From: Nitrososphaera sp.
GTDB lineage: Archaea; Thermoproteota; Nitrososphaeria; Nitrososphaerales; Nitrososphaeraceae
Assembly (NCBI GenBank): GCA_039938515.1
Contig: JBDUUL010000024.1
Coordinates: forward strand, 248,001-312,000
Reading direction: 5' to 3'
Length of the DNA stretch: 64,000 bases
The translations under genes and the position numbers were made by a program. Positions 58,327 through 64,000 of this stretch are shown here, piece after piece (within the stretch, counting starts at the first letter, position 1; the number at the start of each line of letters is the position of its first letter). Under the pieces are notes generated by a model, which was given only the letters and a program-made list of their open reading frames with translations, ran no database searches and was not told where the DNA came from.

Positions 58327-58935
58327 TTGATGCCACTGGGGTTTGGCAAGAAGGACGAGATTCCATTCAAGACAGACATTACTGACAAAGACGAGCTTGG
58401 CGAGATAAGAAAGATTGCAGACCGGCTTGAGCCGGATGAAAAGGTGCTCGTTGTGGCCAAGCAGTCCAGGGTCAGGCCCGGAGGGTCGGCAATGACGCCC
58501 GCAATAATATTTGCCACAGACAGGCGGCTAATCATCAAGGACCCAAGCGCTCTGGGTCTTAGACAGAGCGTAGAGGACATTCCCTACGTAAACATCACAA
58601 GCGCAAGGCTGCAAAAGGGGGTCTTCTCCTCGAGCATACTCCTCCGGGCTCAGGGTTTTAGCACGATGTCTGAGAGGAATCTTAATTCAATTGAGTTTGG
58701 AAAGCACAGCAACGAGGGCGAGATAGATGCGATTCCAAAGGACAAGGCCCAAGAAATAGTCAATATCATCAGCCAAGGCATAACTAACTCAAAATCGGCT
58801 CAGGTCGCAGCTGCCAGCCCGCCCCTTTCGATTGCTGACGAGCTTGCCAAACTTGCAAAGCTCAAGGAATCCGGCGTACTTACGGATACCGAGTTTATCC
58901 AGATGAAACAAGACCTTATCAGGAAGAGCAGGTAA
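58327..58935 (+). CDS. PH-like domain / SHOCT protein
   Basis: The 202-residue protein has a PH-like (bPH_4/GRAM-type) core at about residues 30-125 (VLVVAKQSRVRPGGS, IIFATDRRLIIKDP, YVNITSARLQKG) and a C-terminal SHOCT motif (ELAKLAKLKESGVLTDTEF). Such proteins sense or bind lipids or act as scaffold. TTG 58327 or ATG 58330 is the start, about 27 bases after TATA (cctatatc), so leaderless. Confidence 0.8.
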   Translation: MMPLGFGKKDEIPFKTDITDKDELGEIRKIADRLEPDEKVLVVAKQSRVRPGGSAMTPAIIFATDRRLIIKDPSALGLRQSVEDIPYVNITSARLQKGVFSSSILLRAQGFSTMSERNLNSIEFGKHSNEGEIDAIPKDKAQEIVNIISQGITNSKSAQVAAASPPLSIADELAKLAKLKESGVLTDTEFIQMKQDLIRKSR

Positions 58936-59079
58936 AAGGGAGCAAAAGAGAGACTGGCTGATGCTGAGCCGGCTGTTCAAGTGAGCTTGGCATTTCAAAT
59001 TCAAGAGCTGCCTTTCTTGCCTTGGCCGAGAGGTTCCGGTCATGGCCCGATACTGCACGTCGTCAAAAGCGATGCAGCA

Positions 59080-60153
59080 TTATGGTTTTTGAATCCCTTG
59101 GATCCATTCAGCAATGCTGCTTACCAGCGTCTCCGGCTTTGTCCCGCCGTCCAGACGGAACAACCTGATTCCGTAGGCGGCGGCCAGCTTTTCCGCCGTG
59201 AGATCCATCTGCCTGGAGGCAATTATCATTTTATGCTTGATACCAGTATCCATACTCTTTGCAAAAACAGACAGGATTGTTGTTTCGTCAGACTCGTACT
59301 GGTCACTAAAGTCCCCGGCGGCAAGCGGCACACTTTCATTGTCATTGGCATAAATTACAATTCCAAACTTCTGAGGCACGCCCGACGCGCCCAAAACGGG
59401 GCAGGGACAGACAGCCTTCAGCTGCTTCTCTCTTAGTTCCCCGGCGAGAACCTGCATTATGTCGTGGTTTGCGCGGGCAAATTTGTCCATGGCCTGGAGC
59501 TTGACCGCATATACAGGGAGCCGCAGCATTACAAGACTGTCCTCGGGAAACTCTTTGCCACACCCAAGGCAAGCAAAAGCCTTTTCCGCGCTTGGCAGAA
59601 GTGCCTTGCAGGACTGGCATCGGTAAAAGACGCCCGGCCTTGAGTAATCTACTCCAAGCGCGTTGAGGCGCTTGTTGCACTTTCTGCAGACAAAGCGCCC
59701 GTACTCGTCTATGTACCGCTCGTCAAAATCCGTGTTGCCGCAGGTGAGGTGCTCGACCACGCTCCCCTTGGCCAGGTTGCCAGACTTGCAGGAATGGCAC
59801 GAGAGCTTGAATGACAAGGCGTAGGAGCTGCAGTCTGGACATTTTAGTGCAAGGACTGCATCCTCGGCTACAGCCAGGCCGTTTCTTTCAAGAAGCTCCA
59901 GCATCTGCAGCTGGTCCTCCAGGGCCTCGACTCCCAGATCAGGATACGTATAGCCGAATTTTTGCTGCAGTACCGGCCTGAAGACCCTGACGTTGTTGTG
60001 CCGGATAAGATCGATTAGCGATGGAAGCGATTTTGCCGCCCGCGAATGCGGGTCTCTGTCCACTGCTGGGCTAGTTGATTGCCTTGATATATTGTAGTCT
60101 GTCATGTACGCGCCACCATGCCTCTCATGGAACCGACTTCGATCAATGTCCAT
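59080..60153 (-). CDS. Cys-rich signalling protein, TackOD1-like
   Basis: The 357-residue protein has a helical N-terminus with an anti-parallel SLIDLIRHNNVRVF region, then a zinc-rich centre (residues about 100-210) with at least four CxxC pairs (CPDC, CHSC, CRKC, CQSC, CLGC) and the sequence VEHLTCGNTDF that marks the thaumarchaeal output domain TackOD1. The C-terminus is an alpha/beta domain ending in EWIQGIQKP. It may be an output module of a signal pathway. There is no sensor fused to it. Confidence 0.6.
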   Translation of the reverse strand: MDIDRSRFHERHGGAYMTDYNISRQSTSPAVDRDPHSRAAKSLPSLIDLIRHNNVRVFRPVLQQKFGYTYPDLGVEALEDQLQMLELLERNGLAVAEDAVLALKCPDCSSYALSFKLSCHSCKSGNLAKGSVVEHLTCGNTDFDERYIDEYGRFVCRKCNKRLNALGVDYSRPGVFYRCQSCKALLPSAEKAFACLGCGKEFPEDSLVMLRLPVYAVKLQAMDKFARANHDIMQVLAGELREKQLKAVCPCPVLGASGVPQKFGIVIYANDNESVPLAAGDFSDQYESDETTILSVFAKSMDTGIKHKMIIASRQMDLTAEKLAAAYGIRLFRLDGGTKPETLVSSIAEWIQGIQKP

Positions 60154-60340
60154 AATCTCGATACGGATTAGGCTATTGGTGTGAAGAATAATCTACATAC
60201 GGTAATTCCGATGGAAGGGTTGAATTTTAGGAGCCCAATTTTGATTTGGCAATGATAAGTGCAGGGGCCTTGCGATGACCTTTTTGTGCTGCTACTAGAT
60301 CATTAAATCCCATTCGAGCCATAGTGTATCCGTCTACGAT

Positions 60341-61201
60341 TTGTCTTCCGGCAGCCCCATAGATAGCGATAGAGATCCCAGTAATCCTTTTGCAGACTGG
60401 TCGGCCCTTGTGCATAGACCCGTTATTTCGTCAGACGGAAGACAGGTGGGAGTTCTTCGCGCTATTGCCGGCGACTTTCTGATAGTCAAAGCGGGATTTG
60501 TCTCGCTCCGCAAATACATCATTCCCAAGTCCGACGCCCTGTCAGTTGACAGCAAGATGAGAATACTGCTGAAAACAAGCACCTCCGCCATAAGATCAAA
60601 AAACTCGCAGCGATACTTGCAGGACTCTTACGCTTCTGACCCTAAACTGCCCGATGCCCACATTAGGCACGATCCTCGGAGAGACAGGGCTCTATTGGCG
60701 CGCGTGTGGTTGACTAGAAACCGGATTGCAGGCCTGGTCGCCATGGTCTCGGGCATCCTCTTCTTGATATCCGGCTACAAGGCCAACATCGCAACCTACG
60801 AAATGATTGAGCAGCAGCTGGCCTCAATAGAGAGCATTAGGGCCTTCTGGGACGTTATCATAATCCCTCTGGGTGTTCTCGCAATCCTGAGCCAGCTGAG
60901 CGGCATTTCGGTTCTGGCTGGCTCGGGATTTTTTATGGCAAACAGGGTAAACGCGGGCAAGTTCCTAGTAATGGTCGGAACCGGTCAGGGCCTGATTACA
61001 ATCGCGTGGAGGATTGCGTCTGAGGTAATTGCAGGAAACTTTACCGCCGCTAACAGCTTTGTTCTCTGGCTGACGTCAACAGCGGCGGGATTGGGAATCA
61101 TATTCGCGATTCTTTCGCAGTCACTCTCAAAGGGCAAGGGAGAGAGCATCTACATGAAGGCTTTTCGTTTTGTGTTTCGCATAAAAAGAAAAGGCAGCTA
61201 G
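60341..61201 (+). CDS. PRC-barrel-like domain fused to four membrane helices
   Basis: The N-terminal region (residues about 25-75: HRPVISSDGRQVGVLRAIAGDFLIV, SLRKYIIPKSD) matches the PRC-barrel-like domain of the C2H2 protein at 31166. The second half has about four hydrophobic helices (AGLVAMVSGILFLISG, FWDVIIIPLGVLAILSQLSGI, KFLVMVGTGQGLITIAWR, SFVLWLTSTAAGLGIIFAIL). TTG 60341 is the start. It could tether a partner at the membrane. Function is unknown. Confidence 0.7.
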   Translation: MSSGSPIDSDRDPSNPFADWSALVHRPVISSDGRQVGVLRAIAGDFLIVKAGFVSLRKYIIPKSDALSVDSKMRILLKTSTSAIRSKNSQRYLQDSYASDPKLPDAHIRHDPRRDRALLARVWLTRNRIAGLVAMVSGILFLISGYKANIATYEMIEQQLASIESIRAFWDVIIIPLGVLAILSQLSGISVLAGSGFFMANRVNAGKFLVMVGTGQGLITIAWRIASEVIAGNFTAANSFVLWLTSTAAGLGIIFAILSQSLSKGKGESIYMKAFRFVFRIKRKGS

Positions 61202-61359
61202 CATGGGGGCTGCAGCGTGACAAATTGATTCCAGGCACGGCCAGCTTGATATTCATGATTTAGAGAAAGGTTAGTTAGCGTAAACTTGGGAAGTTGATCC
61301 GGAAATCTTTGAGCTACCTTGTATATATTAGCGGGAGCATCTGACGTTGAAAATCAAAC

Positions 61360-61512
61360 ATGGAGCATCTCGGAAGGAAAATGTGCCAGTGCATCAATTG
61401 CGTGTCTCACAGGCTTGAGGAATGCGTCGTTAACGATTGCAACTGCTGCAGTCTGGAAGATCAGTACCTGCTGCTGACCAAACTTCCGGACCGCGAATAT
61501 CTTGTGGCCTGA
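61360..61512 (+). CDS. Cys-rich microprotein linked to a response regulator, second copy
   Basis: The 50-residue protein repeats the Cys pattern of 30276-30461: C-x-C-x2-C, seven residues, C, four residues, C-x-C-C-x-LED. ATG 61360 is about 35 bases after TATA (gtatatatt). The response regulator at 61619 follows after 106 bases in the same direction. Confidence 0.65.
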   Translation: MEHLGRKMCQCINCVSHRLEECVVNDCNCCSLEDQYLLLTKLPDREYLVA

Positions 61513-61618
61513 AATTCGCCGGTGAGGATCTGGACAGACTTCTTGTTATTTTGTTATGTTTGATTTCGCGGGCGTAACTTAATAGTTGGAACGTACATAC
61601 AAGTGCCCGTAAAGCCTA

Positions 61619-62047
61619 TTGTCAGCAAACAGAACGAATGGTAAAGGCAGAATACTCGTTGTCGACGATGAGACGGACATTACGTCCGTACTAAAGAGGG
61701 GGCTGGAGGCCAATGGTTACAGTGTGACTGCATACAATGACCCAAGAAAAGCCCTCGACGATTACAGGCCCAGCGCTTACGATCTTATGCTCATTGATAT
61801 TCGCATGCCAAACATGAACGGCTTTGAGCTTTACAGGAAAATCCAGCACATAGACCCCATAGTCAAGATTTGCTTCATAACGGCGTATGAAATCTATTAT
61901 GACGAGTTCCGCAAGGTCTTTCCAAAAATAAAGGTCAGTTGCTTTGTGAAAAAGCCCGTAACTATTGACGAGCTCGGCAGGATAATCGCCATCGAGCTTG
62001 GCCTAGAGCAGCCAGGCGAGCAAACGTCTTCTTTTCAACAGACATAG
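61619..62047 (+). CDS. Response regulator receiver protein
   Basis: The 142-residue protein is a bare receiver: DD at residues 16-17, Asp60 in LIDIRMPNMNGFEL, Thr in CFITAYEIYYD, Lys in VKKP, and a short acidic tail. It is closely similar to that at 30551 (VLKRGLE, YNDP, FPKIKVSCFV). The start is TTG 61619. It has no output domain and no adjacent kinase. Confidence 0.93.
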   Translation: MSANRTNGKGRILVVDDETDITSVLKRGLEANGYSVTAYNDPRKALDDYRPSAYDLMLIDIRMPNMNGFELYRKIQHIDPIVKICFITAYEIYYDEFRKVFPKIKVSCFVKKPVTIDELGRIIAIELGLEQPGEQTSSFQQT

Positions 62048-62243
62048 GCCGGGCTGATTTGCTGCGATTGAGGACACTAGACTCGCTTCTCCACCTGGGG
62101 GCAGGTAGTGCATCGACGGGCAGATGCAATAAGGCATTGAGCTGCGATACCGATGTTTGAGGTCATGTAGATAGGGAAATACTGATTTCGGGCGACCATA
62201 TAGAAGACCGAGAGCGAGACGCCTGGCACTAAAGACTTGAGAA

Positions 62244-62606
62244 TCATTTGTTTATAATGTTCTGGTCGCCGTGCGCTGCAGGCCTGCCTTGCTTTTGATT
62301 CAACAGAGTCTGAGGGCTAGAACTTGGCCATTTGAGTTCGCATGCCCTTAGGAGCTCCAGGAGTTTCCTTCCCTTAGGAGTGATTCTAAAGCTTTTGATC
62401 TGCGGCCCTAATCGTTCTATCAACCCTGACCGCTCAAGCATCTTCAGATAGCTGTCCGCCTGGCGCAGGCCGGTAAGGGTATAGTACATTATTCTCGATC
62501 TCGTCGCGCTTCTTCCGTCTTCAAGCGAGCCGAGTATTTGCTCTAAAATCTCGTTTTTGTCCCTAGCCACGCGAGGTTTTATATTCATATTTTCTCGAAC
62601 CCTCAC
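62244..62606 (-). CDS. Winged-helix (HTH_45-type) protein
   Basis: The 120-residue protein is the longest member of the winged-helix set: KNEILEQILGSLEDG, SRIMYYTLTGLRQADSYLKMLE, a wing SFRITPKGRKLLELL and a polar tail of about 30 residues. It is more distant from those at 37896, 45881 and 49691. It is likely a regulator. Confidence 0.8.
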   Translation of the reverse strand: MRVRENMNIKPRVARDKNEILEQILGSLEDGRSATRSRIMYYTLTGLRQADSYLKMLERSGLIERLGPQIKSFRITPKGRKLLELLRACELKWPSSSPQTLLNQKQGRPAAHGDQNIINK

Positions 62607-62621
62607 TATTGTCAGTTCATG

Positions 62622-62762
62622 CTAGCAGCTTACGCAGACGAACATTTGTTTGGCTTTCGCTGCCTCGTCTAGGATGATGTAGTAGGCTATGCCGCCGCAC
62701 CTCCCGCATCTGTCCTTGACGTCAGGATTACAATCCAGGTGGTTTTTGGTTTCAGATTGCAA
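62622..62762 (-). CDS. Zinc-ribbon microprotein
   Basis: From TTG 62762, 46 residues with Cys11, CGRC at 19-22 and CVSC at 43-46. A TATA-like gttaag lies 27 bases before the TTG. The upstream codons in frame also encode CINC and C (without a start codon), so an older, longer protein may have existed. Function is unknown. Confidence 0.5.
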   Translation of the reverse strand: MQSETKNHLDCNPDVKDRCGRCGGIAYYIILDEAAKAKQMFVCVSC

Positions 62763-62843
62763 TACACTAACATCTTTTGTGCGGCACTTAACGCAATTAA
62801 TGCATTTGATAGTTCAATCCGGGTTGTCCGTGTCATTTTTGCT

Positions 62844-62966
62844 TCAGTATTTCGTTTCCGGTACTGGTTTCGGGTCTCCACATCGGCAGGCTCGAATAGC
62901 TTTACTTTCGTAGAATGGGCAGAAGTAGTCAAGGTAGCTGGCAGTAACCTCGGCTCGGCACTTGAC
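62844..62966 (-). CDS. Cys-rich frame with no ordinary start codon
   Basis: A 41-codon minus frame begins at GTC 62966 and encodes VKCRAEVTASYLDYFC, CPFY, and C-R-C-G followed by DPKPVPETKY. This Cys layout looks real, but no ATG, GTG or TTG precedes it in frame. A TTG at 62968 in another frame is at the expected transcription start (TATA-like ctttatcc 27 bases before). Either a GTC start, an error or a decayed gene. Confidence 0.3.
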   Translation of the reverse strand, partial: VKCRAEVTASYLDYFCPFYESKAIRACRCGDPKPVPETKY

Positions 62967-63117
62967 AAGATATTTGAAAAGGGATAAAGGCGGATTGCTA
63001 CCTGATTGCCCGACTCGCGTTATGATACACTTTTTATTGATAAACGGTCGGCGCCGCTAATCATGCCAAGCTATGGCTGTTTAGATAATATTACCTCCAG
63101 ACAGAAATTTCACAATC

Positions 63118-63675
63118 ATGCGCAAGCTCAAAGGGTCGCCGCAGCCTGATGAACTGCTTGGCATACTGAAGGCGCGTTTTGAAAAGAATACGGGCAGGCA
63201 TAGCGGTCTTGAGTGGGCAAAGATCCAGGCCAGGCTGCAAGGTAAGCCGGAAAGGTTAAGGCCACTGGCGGAAATGGAGAAGACTGGCGGTCAGCCCGAC
63301 GTCGTCGGTTTCGATAAAAAGACTGACGAGTACATTTTTTGTGATTGTTCAGCAGAAAGCCCCGAAGGGCGCAGGAGTACTTGCTATGACCATGAAGCGC
63401 AAATGTCAAGGAAGGAACACAGGCCCGCAAACAACGCCGCTGACATGGCGCGTGACATGGGCATTGAGCTTCTGACGGAGGAGCAATACCGCGAGCTGCA
63501 AAAGCTTGGCTGTTTTGACACAAAGACATCTAGCTGGGCAAAAACACCGCCCGAGATTAGAAAACTCGGTGGTGCCCTCTTTTGCGACCGCCGCTACGAT
63601 AGCGTCTTTTTGTATCACAACGGCGCGTCCTCGTATTATGCTTCAAGGGGATTCCGCGGTGTGCTAAGAGTCTAG
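63118..63675 (+). CDS. DUF4256 family protein
   Basis: The 185-residue protein carries the DUF4256 marks: LEWAKIQARLQGKPERLRPLAEMEKTGGQPDVVG, FCDCSAESPEGRRSTCYDHEA, LLTEEQYRELQKLG and a C-terminal CDRRYDSVFLYHNGA. The family is uncharacterised and occurs widely in bacteria and some archaea. It is a free-standing gene, with an ATG 63118 after AT-rich sequence. Confidence 0.9.
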   Translation: MRKLKGSPQPDELLGILKARFEKNTGRHSGLEWAKIQARLQGKPERLRPLAEMEKTGGQPDVVGFDKKTDEYIFCDCSAESPEGRRSTCYDHEAQMSRKEHRPANNAADMARDMGIELLTEEQYRELQKLGCFDTKTSSWAKTPPEIRKLGGALFCDRRYDSVFLYHNGASSYYASRGFRGVLRV

Positions 63676-63787
63676 ACTTGGTTTTTGCGATCAGGGTGCA
63701 CATAGCCATCCTCGGCCTGCAATCAGTAATCCAAACCCCAAATTTGGTCGCCTAATGTGTAAATCAAATGCTTTCATGATTGTGGAA

Positions 63788-63937
63788 ATGACAAGGATCA
63801 ACGGAAGAAGCAGCAGGGCGGGCATAACGGTGCTAGCTTCGGCACTGGCGGTTCTCATAGTGATTGCCCTGACAATTCGCGTGGGCAATGCGCAGTCCCA
63901 TGTCTCTTCAAAGGATAGGACAGGCCTCAAGCAATGA
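63788..63937 (+). CDS. Small membrane protein
   Basis: From ATG 63788, 49 residues with one hydrophobic helix (AGITVLASALAVLIVIALTI) followed by a polar tail of about 16 residues. TATA-like gtgtaaat lies about 27 bases upstream; the ATG at 63755 is at the TATA itself. The tail would be outside the cell. Confidence 0.5.
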   Translation: MTRINGRSSRAGITVLASALAVLIVIALTIRVGNAQSHVSSKDRTGLKQ

Positions 63938-64000
63938 CGCTGGCAGAATGACGGGGCTCGCAAGTTTTAACGGGCGTGATCCGTCTACAATACTAAAGAT

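Noticed and set aside
63691-63963. 90-codon minus frame at the window end
   Set aside because: The overlapping plus frame from 63788 has a well-formed membrane helix and a TATA at the proper distance.

Overview
The window reads as chromosome of a group I.1b ammonia-oxidising thaumarchaeon (Nitrososphaera-like). Reasons: TATA boxes about 25-30 bp before start codons with many leaderless ATG/GTG/TTG starts; archaeal TiaS; an archaeal initiator tRNA with a non-canonical intron; an archaeal-type signal peptidase; and a dense set of small zinc-ribbon, SHOCT, winged-helix and response-regulator proteins of the thaumarchaeal kind. No rRNA, CRISPR array, insertion sequence or ammonia-oxidation gene was seen. 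The genus is an inference from gene families and the roughly even base composition.

1-9.6 kb: a PhoU-like gene translationally coupled to a pyruvate phosphate dikinase-like protein that lacks the PEP-binding barrel; a zinc-ribbon/SHOCT protein; an Lrp-like regulator; an ABC exporter pair; malic enzyme; and a transglutaminase-fold protein strikingly like eukaryotic peptide:N-glycanase. 9.6-19.7 kb: an MFS transporter, a cation/proton antiporter, an aldo/keto reductase, a PP2C phosphatase with a P-loop ATPase, a Lrp ligand-binding protein, a PH-like protein, ferredoxin, TiaS and the initiator tRNA-Met with a 27-nt T-loop intron.

19.9-31.7 kb: microproteins, a DCC-family protein, an NhaP-type antiporter, an autoregulated winged-helix repressor with a clear double palindrome, an orphan PstS, a CDF metal transporter, a membrane-anchored winged-helix protein and a response-regulator/cysteine-rich module. 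32-45 kb: the cell-surface zone, with a 1895-residue deacetylase-plus-repeat protein, a 682-residue secreted protein with a clear terminator, a signal peptidase, and a smaller secreted protein. 45-64 kb: an accessory region of paralogous small regulators (four wHTH proteins, roadblock-like proteins, MEDS-like sensor, two more response regulators), carboxypeptidase Taq, DUF488, DUF1801 and DUF4256 proteins, a Cys-rich signalling protein, and long gene-poor gaps containing candidate structured RNAs.

The most unusual signals are (a) a promoter module, a C5-T-C5 tract, GGTG and a TATA box at fixed spacing, present at three unlinked loci, each before a small leaderless gene; (b) hairpin elements sharing AGGCAACC, two of which look like TATA-driven small RNAs; (c) a duplicated pair of response regulator and Cys-rich microprotein; (d) the glycanase-like enzyme; and (e) the T-loop intron in the initiator tRNA. 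Similarities between proteins were judged by eye; no database search was possible.
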